A stretch of 64,000 bases of DNA from Clostridiales bacterium (GCA_029907205.1 JARYMI010000004.1:115776-179775); one strand, 5' to 3'. Positions 1 to 9,238 are shown, numbered from the stretch's first letter. The notes: generated by a model not told the origin, from the letters alone. A program made the numbers and translations.

Positions 1-60
1 GGCGATGAGCCGGACGGCTAAGACGCGGCTTTAAGACCTGGGCTCGCGAAAACAATTTCT

Positions 61-89
61 GTTGACTTTCGTGTGGTCAACCATATACT
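61..89 (+). promoter_or_regulatory. Sigma70 promoter with palindromic operator for the GltS-type gene
   Basis: TTGACT (62-67) and TATACT (84-89) are separated by 16 bases. A perfect inverted repeat GTTGAC (61-66) / GTCAAC (76-81) with a 9-base spacer covers the -35 box and the spacer, which is where a repressor would sit. The start codon lies about 50 bases downstream. The regulator cannot be named from sequence. Confidence 0.6.
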
Positions 90-141
90 TTTGAAAAGAA
101 ATTCCTTCATTAACTAGCGATCTCAGACAAGGATCCTCAGG

Positions 142-1524
142 ATGGAAATCACGGCCGACCAGGTCACCAAATTCATGATTGACTTCTGTTGGCTCTGTGT
201 TCTTCTTCTTCTGGGCAAATGGCTGCGCGTCCGCTTTGCCCTCTTCCAAAGGCTTTTCCTGCCAGCCTCCATCATCGCCGGGTTTATCGGGCTCATTCTT
301 GGTCCAAGCATTTTCGGCCAGTATCTCTTCTCTGTCATCCCTCCAAACATGGTCAGTTCATGGTCGCACTTGCCGGGGCGGCTGATCAACGTCGTTTTTG
401 CCTGCCTCTTTCTCGGAATCTCCATCCCCTCTCTGAGAACAGTCTGGCGCGAGGGAGGACCGCAACTATGCTACGGCTGGCTGGTTGGCATGGGGCAGTA
501 TGTTGTCGGCCTTGGCATCACCATGGCCCTGCTTACTCCCGTGTTCAAAGTCCCTTATTACTTCGGTTGCCTTCTTGAAATCGGCTTCTCCGGCGGCCAC
601 GGGACGGCCGCGGGCATGAAGGAAGCGTTTTCTGACCTCGGTTTCAGTGCAGGTTCGGACCTCGGCTTGATGTCGGCCACGGTCGGGGTCGTTAGCGCGG
701 TCGTCTTCGGTATGCTTCTAATCAACATCGCCGCCCGCCGCGGCTACACAAAGATTATCAAATCGCCTGAAAAGCTTACGCTTGAATCCGACCGGGGCCT
801 TGTCCCGGAGACAAGGAGAATCCCCGGCTCGTTTAACACCGTCTCGCCAGATGCTCTTGAGCCTTTTGCCTTTCATGCCGCCTTTGTCGGCTTCGCCATC
901 CTGATCGGATGGTTCATCCTCACCGGCATTAAAAGCCTGAGCGCCGGTATGAAGCCAGATCTCTTCCGGAGTTTCCCTCTCTTCCCTTTGGCCATGATCG
1001 GCGGCATTATCATTCAATTTACCGCCCTCAAGACAGGCCTCGCCCGTTATTTTGACCGCAGAACATTCGACCGAATTCTGGGGCTGGCGCTCGACTTTCT
1101 GGTTGTCTCAGCCATCGCTTCCATCAAGCTGGATGTATTCCTGGCCTATTTCTGGCCGTTCTCCATACTCATGCTCGCGGGCCTCGCCTGGGTGATCTCC
1201 TGCACCTGGTTGATCGCGCCGCGGATGCTCCCGGACGCCTGGTTTGAGCGCAGCATCACCGAGTACGGCATGCAGACCGGCGTCACAGCTCTTGGTTTGC
1301 TCCTGCTCCGCGTGGCCGACCCGCACTTTGAAACACCTGCCGCGCGCTCCTTCGGGTTCAAGCAGATCCTCTATGAACCGATGCTGGGCGGCGGGTTCAT
1401 CACGGCAGCAGCTCCTCTTCTGATCGCAAGTTTCGGCGTTTTACCTGCTTTCGGTATGGCCACCGCTTCGATCGCCGTGGCCATTGGCGTGGCTTTCCTC
1501 AGCGGCTGGGTTCACTCTAAGTAG
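142..1524 (+). CDS. gltS: Sodium/glutamate symporter (GltS family)
   Basis: Inner-membrane secondary carrier expected to import glutamate with Na+. The 460 residues are almost wholly hydrophobic, with about 10-12 membrane segments. The family's central motif is visible as GGHGTAAGM around residue 152, followed by the glycine-rich re-entrant stretch LMSATVGVVSAVVFG, with a second hydrophobic half after a polar loop at about residues 200-235. It is somewhat longer than the roughly 400-residue E. coli protein, mainly because of that loop. ATG at 142 is the first in-frame start after the promoter at 62-89. Monocistronic. Exact substrate (glutamate versus another dicarboxylic amino acid) is inferred from the family. 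Confidence 0.85.
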   Translation: MEITADQVTKFMIDFCWLCVLLLLGKWLRVRFALFQRLFLPASIIAGFIGLILGPSIFGQYLFSVIPPNMVSSWSHLPGRLINVVFACLFLGISIPSLRTVWREGGPQLCYGWLVGMGQYVVGLGITMALLTPVFKVPYYFGCLLEIGFSGGHGTAAGMKEAFSDLGFSAGSDLGLMSATVGVVSAVVFGMLLINIAARRGYTKIIKSPEKLTLESDRGLVPETRRIPGSFNTVSPDALEPFAFHAAFVGFAILIGWFILTGIKSLSAGMKPDLFRSFPLFPLAMIGGIIIQFTALKTGLARYFDRRTFDRILGLALDFLVVSAIASIKLDVFLAYFWPFSILMLAGLAWVISCTWLIAPRMLPDAWFERSITEYGMQTGVTALGLLLLRVADPHFETPAARSFGFKQILYEPMLGGGFITAAAPLLIASFGVLPAFGMATASIAVAIGVAFLSGWVHSK

Positions 1525-1586
1525 TCAAGCACTGCCTTTTTGACCCACAGCTTTCATCATTCTAAATTCTAAAAAAAGCACAATGG

Positions 1587-1772
1587 TTGCTTTTATTTTG
1601 GGGAGAAAATGATCTTCTTGAAGAAAGAATCGAATTCGCCTATCCCACTCTAGACGATTTTTATGCCAGGAAACCGCGGAGCCCGGACTTCGACAGGTCA
1701 ACAAGAACAGCCTTAGCAGAGGAGGCCGGCGAGATCCCAGCGATTCGGCAACTTAGATTTTTTGGTCATTGA
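1587..1772 (+). other. Unassigned 61-codon ORF, possibly a gene remnant
   Basis: A TTG-initiated frame of 61 codons in the gap after the symporter gene. It has no convincing ribosome binding site and I do not recognise the product. The composition (acidic N-terminal half, FYARKPRSPDF) is protein-like, so it may be a leftover of a decayed gene. Its end overlaps the promoter at 1769-1797. Treat as doubtful. Confidence 0.2.
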
Positions 1773-1797
1773 CACAGGCATATGAATAGTCTATAAA
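1769..1797 (+). promoter_or_regulatory. Consensus sigma70 promoter upstream of the methyltransferase
   Basis: TTGACA (1769-1774), a 17-base spacer and TATAAA (1792-1797). Predicted start near 1804, giving a leader of about 97 bases before the methyltransferase. The leader contains the small ORF at 1813-1890. Confidence 0.7.
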
Positions 1798-1812
1798 CAG
1801 AGGGGAAATTTC

Positions 1813-1890
1813 ATGAAAATTCAGCGCTCCTCTCTGGGATTTCGATTCTCTGGCAAAATCTTGTCAATTCTGAAGGGGTACGGACTTTAA
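1813..1890 (+). CDS. Putative 25-residue leader peptide (uORF)
   Basis: An ATG preceded by GAGGGG at 7 bases opens a 25-codon frame (MKIQRSS...KGYGL) that ends 10 bases before the methyltransferase ATG, in a different frame. It lies wholly inside the predicted leader RNA of the promoter at 1769-1797. The peptide is basic and hydrophobic. No run of one amino acid suggests classic attenuation. Position, spacing and Shine-Dalgarno support translation, but at this length chance is possible. Confidence 0.4.
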   Translation: MKIQRSSLGFRFSGKILSILKGYGL

Positions 1891-1900
1891 AAGAAGAGAG

Positions 1901-2731
1901 ATGTTTTTTGCAGTTTACTCGCGCTTGATCAATTTCTCACCTCGTTTCAAAAAGCTTTCCAAGTATTTTTTCTACAAGTATCTCGCTCACTCAGCCCAGA
2001 TGAATAACTGGAAGTTCATGAACTATGGCTATGTTTTTATAAAAGACCTTCAGGAAGCTCCGCAGCTTGATCCATCAGACGAACCACACCGCTATTCCAT
2101 CCAGCTTTACCATCACCTCATACGCGCGGTCAGCCTTGATGGCCACAGGATCCTTGACATCGGCTGCGGCCGGGGAGGAGGGTTGGACTATCTCAAACGT
2201 TACTTGAAAGCCAAAAATGTCGTCGGCCTTGATGCCTCAGAAATGGCCATGAATCGTTGCCGGAAAGCTTATCAGGCTCAAGGGCTGGTTTTCATTGCCG
2301 GCGATGCCGAAGCCCTTCCCTTCTCCGATCAAAGGTTCCACGCAGTGATAAACGTTGAATCCTCTCACTGCTATGCCGACATGAACAAGTTTCTCTTGGG
2401 AGTCAAGCGGGTCCTTCATCCGGGAGGATACTTCCTCTTCGCCGACTTTCGTGATAAGCAGCACGTTCACCTTCTTGAAGAACAGATGGAGCGCTCCGGG
2501 ATGATCATTATCAAGAAATTTGATATCACAGACAATGTCATCACGGCTCTGGAAACAAGCCATAACCAGAAAGTCGCTTTTATCCAAAAGGAAGCGCCAA
2601 AATACTTGGTCAGATTTTTCAAGGAATTTGCCGGCTGCAGGGGAACGAGAATCTACAACCGGTTCAAGACCGGCAAGTCTATCTATCTGAGCTACATCCT
2701 GCAAAAACCAGAAGGCGCGCTTTTTCCCTAG
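1901..2731 (+). CDS. Class I SAM-dependent methyltransferase
   Basis: Transfers a methyl group from S-adenosylmethionine; target unknown. The SAM-binding motif I is clear (ILDIGCGRGGG, about residues 84-94), followed by the acidic end of strand 2 (VVGLDAS) and motif LPFSDQRFHAVINVES, as in ubiquinone/sterol-type small-molecule methyltransferases. The first 80 residues are aromatic and basic and probably form a substrate lid or membrane contact. The layout resembles enzymes acting on polyketide lipids or quinones, but neighbours give no pathway. Start ATG 1901 follows a purine-rich GAAGAGAG. It is convergent with the AGCS gene. Confidence 0.8.
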   Translation: MFFAVYSRLINFSPRFKKLSKYFFYKYLAHSAQMNNWKFMNYGYVFIKDLQEAPQLDPSDEPHRYSIQLYHHLIRAVSLDGHRILDIGCGRGGGLDYLKRYLKAKNVVGLDASEMAMNRCRKAYQAQGLVFIAGDAEALPFSDQRFHAVINVESSHCYADMNKFLLGVKRVLHPGGYFLFADFRDKQHVHLLEEQMERSGMIIIKKFDITDNVITALETSHNQKVAFIQKEAPKYLVRFFKEFAGCRGTRIYNRFKTGKSIYLSYILQKPEGALFP

Positions 2732-2856
2732 CAGGTTATTTTCGTCGGCCCCTCGATAATTCCAGAGGCAGATTGAACGTGGTGGGGGAAGTGAAAAGGA
2801 GGAATAGCACCACGACATTCGCTTAAAGCCTTCCCGCCGATAAGTTTCCGCTGCTC

Positions 2857-4248
2857 TTACTTATCGAAATCCTCGATCCTCGGGTACTTCCTGAAGAACT
2901 CCCTTGCTGTTGCGGCGACTGTCCCGCTCAGAAGTACGAGCGCGATCAAATTCGGGAAGGCCATGAAAGCATTAGCGATGTCGCCGATGTAAAAGACGAG
3001 CTCGATGGAAATGACTGAGCCCGTGAAGACGAGGATGACGTAGATCACTCTGTAGGGATACGTAACTTTGATGCCAAAAAGGTACTTCATGCACTGCTCG
3101 CCATAATAGTACCACCCGATGAGAGTCGTGTAGCCAAAGAGGAAGGAAGAAAGAGCCACGACCAGCCCGCCGGCGACGGGCACAGTTTTAGAAAAGCTGG
3201 CAGCGGTCATGGCCGTTCCGTTAAGGCCGCTCTGCCACATGCCCGTGGACAGGTTGATAAGGGCCGTGATAGAACAGACGATGAGTGTGTCGATAAAAAC
3301 TTCGCCGATGCCCATCAATCCTTGATGAACTGGGGAGGGCGTCTGGGCGGCCGCATGGGCGATGGGTGCGCTGCCCAGGCCGGCCTCGTTGGTGAGCAGC
3401 CCCCTTCGGAAGCCCATCTGGATGCCGCGCTTGACAGTCGCTCCGAGAAAGCCGCCGACAGCAGCGGCCGGCGTGAAAGCATGCTTGAAAATCAAAAAGA
3501 AGACGTTCGGAACATGGGTGATATGGGCAAAAATGACGATAAAGCTGAAGACGAAATAGATGATCAGCATGGTTGGCACGATTTTCTCCGCCACGGCACC
3601 TATTCGCTTGATGCCGCCGATGACCACCAGGGCCACGAGGAAGGTAACAATCCCGCCGATCAACGCCTTAGGAATCCCGAATTCGCTGTTGAAGGCCAAG
3701 GCCATCTGGTTGGCCTGCATCATGTTGCCGGTCCCGAAAAGCGTAGCCAGGGCGCCGCAGACGGCAAACGCAGGAGCTAAAACCGCAGCAAGCCTCTTGT
3801 TCTTGAACCCGTTCTTGATGTAATACATCGGCCCTCCGGCGATCTTTCCATCTGGATATTTTTCTCGGTACTTCACTCCCAGCAAGGCTTCGGAAAATTT
3901 CGTCGCCATCCCCACAAGGCCGCAAATCCAGAGCCAGAAAATAGCGCCAGGCCCTCCGGTGAAAAGCGCTGTGGCCACGCCGCCGATATTCCCGTTTCCA
4001 ACCGTTGCTGCCAGGGCAGTCGAGAGAGCCGCGAACGGAGACACATCCCCTTCTTTTCCTTTTGCTTTCTTCCCAAGGAATCCCGCAAAAATCAGCTTGA
4101 AGCTGTCACCAAGCCGCCGAAACTGGATGAACCTCGTTTTTACCGTGAGCCAGATGCCCACGCCAAGAAGCAGAAAGAGAAGATAGGACCAGATGTTGTA
4201 AGCTGTGTGGTCAACCCATCTCGCCAGGTTCTCATAAAATTGTTCCAT
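2857..4248 (-). CDS. Alanine/glycine:cation symporter (AGCS family)
   Basis: Inner-membrane Na+ (or H+) coupled importer of alanine or glycine. The 463 residues form about 11 membrane segments. Family signatures are visible: NGNIGGVATALFTGGPGA near residue 93 and GLGSAPIAHAAAQT near residue 290. Start chosen at ATG 4248 rather than the TTG one codon upstream, because GAGGAG sits 6 bases before it. A promoter lies at 4372-4400 on the minus strand. Stands alone, facing the methyltransferase. Confidence 0.92.
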   Translation of the reverse strand: MEQFYENLARWVDHTAYNIWSYLLFLLLGVGIWLTVKTRFIQFRRLGDSFKLIFAGFLGKKAKGKEGDVSPFAALSTALAATVGNGNIGGVATALFTGGPGAIFWLWICGLVGMATKFSEALLGVKYREKYPDGKIAGGPMYYIKNGFKNKRLAAVLAPAFAVCGALATLFGTGNMMQANQMALAFNSEFGIPKALIGGIVTFLVALVVIGGIKRIGAVAEKIVPTMLIIYFVFSFIVIFAHITHVPNVFFLIFKHAFTPAAAVGGFLGATVKRGIQMGFRRGLLTNEAGLGSAPIAHAAAQTPSPVHQGLMGIGEVFIDTLIVCSITALINLSTGMWQSGLNGTAMTAASFSKTVPVAGGLVVALSSFLFGYTTLIGWYYYGEQCMKYLFGIKVTYPYRVIYVILVFTGSVISIELVFYIGDIANAFMAFPNLIALVLLSGTVAATAREFFRKYPRIEDFDK

Positions 4249-4353
4249 CAACGACTCCTCTTCACGCCTTTATCTCTTCTCTTCTCAAACGCAAGAGCGC
4301 AACCCGCGCCAGGCGCTTCGTGTCATATTCTGTCCATTCATCAAAGCACAAAG

Positions 4354-4400
4354 CTATCATTTCGATAGGTGTTTATAACATAAAAATAACGCGGCCTCAA
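4354..4400 (-). promoter_or_regulatory. Promoter of the AGCS gene with a small palindrome at the start point
   Basis: On the minus strand TTGAGG (4400-4395), a 17-base spacer and TATAAA (4377-4372). Just downstream CTATC / GATAG (4354-4358 and 4364-4368) form a 5-base inverted repeat over the expected start point, a possible operator. Confidence 0.5.
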
Positions 4401-4527
4401 CTTTGCGGTTTATGTTAAGTTTATCAATGGAAAGATCTGAAAGGGCCTTTGGCGTGTCTGGTGTTTATTTTGATCCTGCGGAACGCCCTCCGGCCAGGGT
4501 TGATGAGAAGGTCGCTATCGCCGCTTT

Positions 4528-6960
4528 CTAACTCGAGCAACCCAGCAATGATATCGGCGAAAAAAAGAGTCTCTTCGCCCCAAGGAGGGCGGCCGGGGAC
4601 CGCCTGAACTTCGCGCCTCGGCCGTTGATGAACAAGAACAATTTGCCGCGATCTCGGGAGAATCTCCGTCGGGCTTCGTCATGGACAAGGAAACGGTCAA
4701 GGTCATGGACGTTCGGGATGGGAGGAATTTCTTCTGGCTCGAGAAAATCGAGCGCCCTCCGCCAGACGTAAATTTTGTTTCCCGACTCATTACTCACTGC
4801 CCAGACATCCTCCGGCAACTCTCGCTCCTGCCCTATTTGCCGTTCGACGAAAATTTCCGGCAACGGATTATAAACCCAGGGAACATGGTTATAAAGCAAC
4901 CGAGAAACCCAGGTGGGCTTAAGGTACTCTTCGGGTCTCGTCGGACGAAAGGGAATCGCCTGAAGAATGACCAAAATTGCTCCCACCCCGGCGAGAAAGC
5001 GCTTGGCCGGCGGAACCTTTCCGACAAGAAACAAGGTGAGCTGCCAGGTTATAAAGAAGAAAATGTAAAGATGCCACAGGGCGTACCTGGAGATGTTGAT
5101 TGTTCCGCCGTGGTTCACGTTGAAGGTCCGAGATTGACTCCACAGGAGGAAGGGCATGGAGATTAAGAAAAAAACAGCTGTCCGCCGGTCCAGACTGACC
5201 TCTTTTTTGATGGTCAGGACAACAAAAACCACCAGCAGGACAAGAGACAGGGGCCAGTTGGGAAAAAGGCCGATGTCCGGGTCGATGAGGAAGGAAGTCA
5301 TCTTTTTGGCCGACAGAATGTCCTCGCCTATTCTAACCCCTCCGGTAGCCATGACAGGGTTAAGAATGCCGTGTCGCAACCAATAATAGGCCGGCTGAAG
5401 GGAAACCAGAAAAAGAATAACCGGCCAGAAGAGGATGTTTCTTTTAATGAACGCCCACCTCCTTGCCAAAAAACCAGAAAGAAAAGCCAAAAATGAAAGC
5501 ATGGCGAAGGGAGGGTTCTGGGTGGATACGACGGCAAAACAGAAGGCCGCTGCAGCGAAATCGTCTTTGATAAAAAGAGCCAGGCCAAGAATGGATAGGA
5601 CGACCGTAAAGAACTCAATTTGAGCCTTGTTGGAAAACCAAAGCAGCGGAGAAAAAAAGACGATAAGAAGAAGACTCAAGCCAGCCAGGCCGCCTAATCG
5701 TTTTCTGATGACGGCAAAAGCAATGACCAGCAGAATAATGTGCAGGAGCATGAAACAATAACTCGGGTTAATTGAAACGAGCTTCACAAGCGGGTAAAAG
5801 ACAGCCGCAGCCAGGGAATAAAACCAGAAATGAGGGAAATCCAGCTCTCGACCCTCCCTGAAGAGCGTAGCAAACCTATAGCTGAGGTCGTCGTACATGG
5901 CTTCACCTTCCTCAAAGGATGCAACCCTCAGCCTTTTTAAGGTAGAGGAAAAAACCGCTCTTGAGACAGAGGGTCTGAAATCCTCGGCCCAGCTGACCAG
6001 CATGGCTTGGTACTCGAGGCTGTCGCCCGACCTCGGGTTAGGGCCGGGAAAGAACAAGGTCATCAAGATAAAAATAACGAGGAAAACCGCGGACAGCCGG
6101 TCTTCGCCTGCCCAGGGAAACCAGAGATGTTTCTTGACCTGTTCTCCCCAATCGGCCAGGAGCGGAGCAAGGGAAAGCATCCTCCCGCCTGCTTTTTCAA
6201 AGAGCCAGCCGACTTCGCCAGAAAAAGCCAGGGCATAATAGATGGAAAAGAGAAGGATGGCTGATTTTAGGCCAAGCAGCAGCCTGAATCTTGTGAGATG
6301 AGGAAGGAGCAAGATAGCCAGAAAGAGAAGCAAAATGAGCCAGCGGAGGATCCTCTCGGCCCTGAAGAAACGCTGAGGCGGGGGGCTCCGCAGGAGAGAT
6401 ATGAGGTTCAAAACGAAGGCGGCCCACCAGAACAAGAGCAGGCCAAGAATGCCAAGCCATGATAAGGGCCAACTCGAGAGATCAGCATACTGATTATCTT
6501 TATGAAAGATGACAGCAGAGAAGACGCCCGAGGAATAGCCATAAATGTTTTTTACCCTTATCCGGCGAAATGTCCAGAATTCAGAAGAGCTCACCTCCAG
6601 CGCGTTCTCTCCTTCGACGAGGAGCGACTCGGCAAACTCTTGAACGAGCCTTTTCCCCTTGACTGATATCGCCGCCACAGGAATCCTGTTCAGCGTGAGT
6701 TCGAAAACCCTGTTTTCCCCGACCTTATCAAAGAACTCAATCTCTATCGTCCAGTGGTTTTGTTCGCGCTCCTTTTCGACATAGAACTCTCTTGAGATGC
6801 GGGAGACCGGCATGTTTTTATTACCTTTGTATATGGCGATGGATTTGAAGAAATGGCGGTAGGAGTAGCGCTGGAGGACACAAATAAAAATTGAGGCGAC
6901 TATCAATGAGGAGGCCGCGGCCTCCAAGAGATGGCGGTTCTTTTTTTGGGGATTCAACAT
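4528..6960 (-). CDS. Large multi-pass membrane protein, possibly GT-C-like
   Basis: About 810 residues. One N-terminal membrane segment is followed by a soluble, strand-rich region of roughly 130 residues (about 40-170), then about a dozen hydrophobic segments to residue 660, ending in a soluble tail. An acidic SGDSLEY motif follows an early membrane segment, as in GT-C glycosyltransferases that use polyprenyl-linked sugars; that assignment is a guess. Start set at ATG 6960; an in-frame TTG at 6978 lies almost on the predicted transcription start. Divergent from the HtrA operon. No specific function assigned. Confidence 0.6.
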   Translation of the reverse strand: MLNPQKKNRHLLEAAASSLIVASIFICVLQRYSYRHFFKSIAIYKGNKNMPVSRISREFYVEKEREQNHWTIEIEFFDKVGENRVFELTLNRIPVAAISVKGKRLVQEFAESLLVEGENALEVSSSEFWTFRRIRVKNIYGYSSGVFSAVIFHKDNQYADLSSWPLSWLGILGLLLFWWAAFVLNLISLLRSPPPQRFFRAERILRWLILLLFLAILLLPHLTRFRLLLGLKSAILLFSIYYALAFSGEVGWLFEKAGGRMLSLAPLLADWGEQVKKHLWFPWAGEDRLSAVFLVIFILMTLFFPGPNPRSGDSLEYQAMLVSWAEDFRPSVSRAVFSSTLKRLRVASFEEGEAMYDDLSYRFATLFREGRELDFPHFWFYSLAAAVFYPLVKLVSINPSYCFMLLHIILLVIAFAVIRKRLGGLAGLSLLLIVFFSPLLWFSNKAQIEFFTVVLSILGLALFIKDDFAAAAFCFAVVSTQNPPFAMLSFLAFLSGFLARRWAFIKRNILFWPVILFLVSLQPAYYWLRHGILNPVMATGGVRIGEDILSAKKMTSFLIDPDIGLFPNWPLSLVLLVVFVVLTIKKEVSLDRRTAVFFLISMPFLLWSQSRTFNVNHGGTINISRYALWHLYIFFFITWQLTLFLVGKVPPAKRFLAGVGAILVILQAIPFRPTRPEEYLKPTWVSRLLYNHVPWVYNPLPEIFVERQIGQERELPEDVWAVSNESGNKIYVWRRALDFLEPEEIPPIPNVHDLDRFLVHDEARRRFSRDRGKLFLFINGRGAKFRRSPAALLGAKRLFFSPISLLGCSS

Positions 6961-6987
6961 GGCCGCAAAATTAGCCAACGCCTAACT

Positions 6988-7016
6988 CATATAGCACAGG
7001 AGAAGAGTCTTGGCAA
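6988..7016 (-). promoter_or_regulatory. Promoter for the large membrane protein
   Basis: On the minus strand TTGCCA (7016-7011), a 17-base spacer and TATATG (6993-6988). Predicted start near 6981, back to back with the HtrA promoter. Confidence 0.5.
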
Positions 7017-7035
7017 ACCGCACCCGGCCCAATCC

Positions 7036-7064
7036 TTGACGGGCTGGGAGAGCCGGAATATACT
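7036..7064 (+). promoter_or_regulatory. Promoter of the HtrA operon
   Basis: TTGACG (7036-7041), a 17-base spacer and TATACT (7059-7064). Followed about 55 bases later by GGAGGTGA and the ATG at 7126. No extra sigmaE-type element seen. Confidence 0.65.
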
Positions 7065-7125
7065 TCCAGGAGACGCCTATGATAGGGTTTGTGTCCCCGC
7101 GATAAAAAACCGAGGGAGGTGAGTC

Positions 7126-8226
7126 ATGGTAAATCACCACATCCGCCGGGAACTCAAGAAATGGGCTGCCGTCCTTTTGACCGCCGCCATTCCCTCGCTC
7201 GGCCTTCTCTCAGAGCCCCAAGAGAAACTCTCTCCCCGTCCGATTTCTCCACGCAGCCCTTTGCTCCCCGGCGAGGAGGCAGTCATTGCTATCTTCGAAG
7301 AGGCCCGGCCCTCGGTCGTCTTCATCACCACTCTCGTTTTCAGGAGAGACCTTTTCACCTTCAACATTTTTGAAATCCCTCACGGAACCGGGTCCGGCTT
7401 CATCTGGGATGAACTTGGACACATCGTGACAAACTTCCACGTCATCTACAGAGCTCAGCAGGTTCGGGTGACGCTGTCAGACCACACCCAGTGGGAAGCG
7501 AAGCTTGTGGGCTACGCGCCGGACAAAGACCTGGCTGTTCTCAAAATTGATCCGTCAAAAAAAAAGCTCCGGCCGATCCGCCTTGGCACTTCAAGAGACC
7601 TCAAGGTGGGCCAATTTGTCTTTGCCATCGGCAACCCCTTTGGCCTTGACCAAACCCTCACGACAGGAGTCATAAGCGCCCTCGGCCGGGAAATCGAATC
7701 TCTCTCCCGCCGTCCCATCCAGGGAGTCATCCAGACAGATGCAGCCATCAACCCGGGCAACTCTGGAGGGCCGCTCCTGGACAGCGCCGGCCGGTGCATC
7801 GGCGTGAACACGGCAATCTACAGCCCGTCGGGCGCTTACGCCGGAGTCGGGTTTGCTGTGCCCATCGATACGGTCAACCGCATCGTGCCCCAGCTCATCC
7901 AATACGGAAAAGTCATCAGGCCGGGTCTCGGCATTCAGCCTGCTGAAGACTACCTCGCCCGCGAAATCGGAATTGAGGGTGTTCTCGTGGTCGACGTCGA
8001 CCCCAGAGGAGCGGCAGCCAGCGCGGGTATTCTGCCAACCCGCTACGACAAAGATGGGAATGTCGTCCTGGGAGATATCATCGTGGCCGTCAATAGACAG
8101 CCGGTTAAGTCCGTCGACGATCTTTACAGAATTCTCGACAACCACCAGGTGGGCGACGAGGTCATGGTTGACGTTATCAGGGGCGGCAAACAGAGGACGA
8201 TGACGGTAAAACTCCAGGCCATCTGA
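7126..8226 (+). CDS. HtrA/Deg-family serine protease with one PDZ domain
   Basis: Envelope quality-control endopeptidase, first gene of a five-gene operon. A hydrophobic N-terminal segment (about residues 12-28) should export or anchor it. The trypsin-like domain has the complete triad: His105 in TNFHVI, Asp135 in DKDLAVLKI and Ser213 in NPGNSGGPL. A single PDZ domain fills about residues 265-365 (GLGIQPAE..., GDIIVAVNRQPVKS). At 366 residues with one PDZ it resembles DegS or plant Deg1 more than two-PDZ DegP. Strong GGAGGTGA upstream. The next gene starts 24 bases after the stop. Confidence 0.92.
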   Translation: MVNHHIRRELKKWAAVLLTAAIPSLGLLSEPQEKLSPRPISPRSPLLPGEEAVIAIFEEARPSVVFITTLVFRRDLFTFNIFEIPHGTGSGFIWDELGHIVTNFHVIYRAQQVRVTLSDHTQWEAKLVGYAPDKDLAVLKIDPSKKKLRPIRLGTSRDLKVGQFVFAIGNPFGLDQTLTTGVISALGREIESLSRRPIQGVIQTDAAINPGNSGGPLLDSAGRCIGVNTAIYSPSGAYAGVGFAVPIDTVNRIVPQLIQYGKVIRPGLGIQPAEDYLAREIGIEGVLVVDVDPRGAAASAGILPTRYDKDGNVVLGDIIVAVNRQPVKSVDDLYRILDNHQVGDEVMVDVIRGGKQRTMTVKLQAI

Positions 8227-8250
8227 GGAACAGATCGCTTCAGGTAAGGC

Positions 8251-9228
8251 ATGAGCATGACGCGACAAGAGAGAGTTGCCCTCCTTTTCAACCCGGCCGC
8301 GGGAAAAGGGAGGGCGATCAAAGCCAAATACCAACTGGACCGGATCCTCCATAAACACGAAATCCTCTTCGATCTCTACATCACCCAGAGCGTCCAGGAC
8401 CTAAGAGAGCTCGCGCGGCGAGCTTCGCTGGAATACGAAACCCTTGTCGGAGTCGGCGGAGATTCAACATTTCAAATCATCATTGACGAGGTCATGAAGA
8501 CAGGAGGCCACCCCAAGCTTGGCTTGATCGGGCTGGGTTCGTCCAATGACATTGCCAGGGAATTCCGGGTGGAAAGCCTGAACAAAGCCTGCTCTGCCTT
8601 GAGAAAGGGAGAAATAAAAACAATCGACCTCGGCTGCCTCGGCCTAGAAGAAGAAACCCTCCTCTACTTTCTGGGGCAGGCAAACATCGGCCTCGGAGCG
8701 CTCGTGAACCAATATATCGAGGAGCTCTCAGACCGAAAGCCGAGGCTGGGAAAAAGGCAGAAAATCGCCGGCCTGTTCTGTATCCTCAACGCCCAGCGGT
8801 CCGGAAAAGTTCCTTTGCGCTTGACGATCGACTCAGTTGAGGGAAGGACAGAGGGAGAGTTCGCGGCAGCGGTTTTCAGCAACATCCGCTACTGGGCAAC
8901 GGGCCGACTGATCAACCCCGGCGCCCGAGTTGATGACGGATATCTCGACGCCTGCCTTATCCGAGCTTGCTCCCTGCCGCGCCTCCTTCACCTGGCCCTT
9001 CTTGCTAAGAACGGAAAACATATAACGGCCACGGAAGCTGTTTTCCTCCGTTCCCCCGTTTTCACCATTCGGTCAGAGCAACAGTTCACTGTCCAGGCGG
9101 ACGGCGAGATCGTCGGCGGGTGGCGAACCCCTACTGTCTTCTCAGAAATCCAGGTCCGGGCCATCCCGGGGGCTCTGAAGCTCATCTGTCGGGGCTTGAC
9201 GCAGCTCGCCAGGAAGGATATTTTTTAA
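8251..9228 (+). CDS. Diacylglycerol/lipid kinase (DAGK catalytic family)
   Basis: Soluble ATP-dependent lipid kinase of the YegS/DgkB type, probably phosphorylating diacylglycerol or a related lipid at the inner membrane. The family's N-terminal FNPAAGKGRA and nucleotide loop GVGGDSTFQ are present; the usual GGDGT is GGDST. GLGSSNDIAREF matches the GTGNDFAR motif. C-terminal beta-sandwich ends in a DGE motif (VQADGEIVGG). 325 residues, typical length. It lies between the HtrA protease and the SRPBCC gene in the same operon, suggesting envelope lipid homeostasis; that link is inference. Confidence 0.88.
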   Translation: MSMTRQERVALLFNPAAGKGRAIKAKYQLDRILHKHEILFDLYITQSVQDLRELARRASLEYETLVGVGGDSTFQIIIDEVMKTGGHPKLGLIGLGSSNDIAREFRVESLNKACSALRKGEIKTIDLGCLGLEEETLLYFLGQANIGLGALVNQYIEELSDRKPRLGKRQKIAGLFCILNAQRSGKVPLRLTIDSVEGRTEGEFAAAVFSNIRYWATGRLINPGARVDDGYLDACLIRACSLPRLLHLALLAKNGKHITATEAVFLRSPVFTIRSEQQFTVQADGEIVGGWRTPTVFSEIQVRAIPGALKLICRGLTQLARKDIF

Positions 9229-9238
9229 TTCTCAGCCG

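Noticed and set aside
2237-2818. 193-codon minus-strand ORF
   Set aside because: Antisense shadow of the methyltransferase; no family resemblance and no ribosome site.
4200-4220. Second copy of the GTGTGGTCAACC operator-like string
   Set aside because: It lies inside the AGCS coding region (encoding DHTAYN on the minus strand) and lacks the inverted partner, so it is coincidence.
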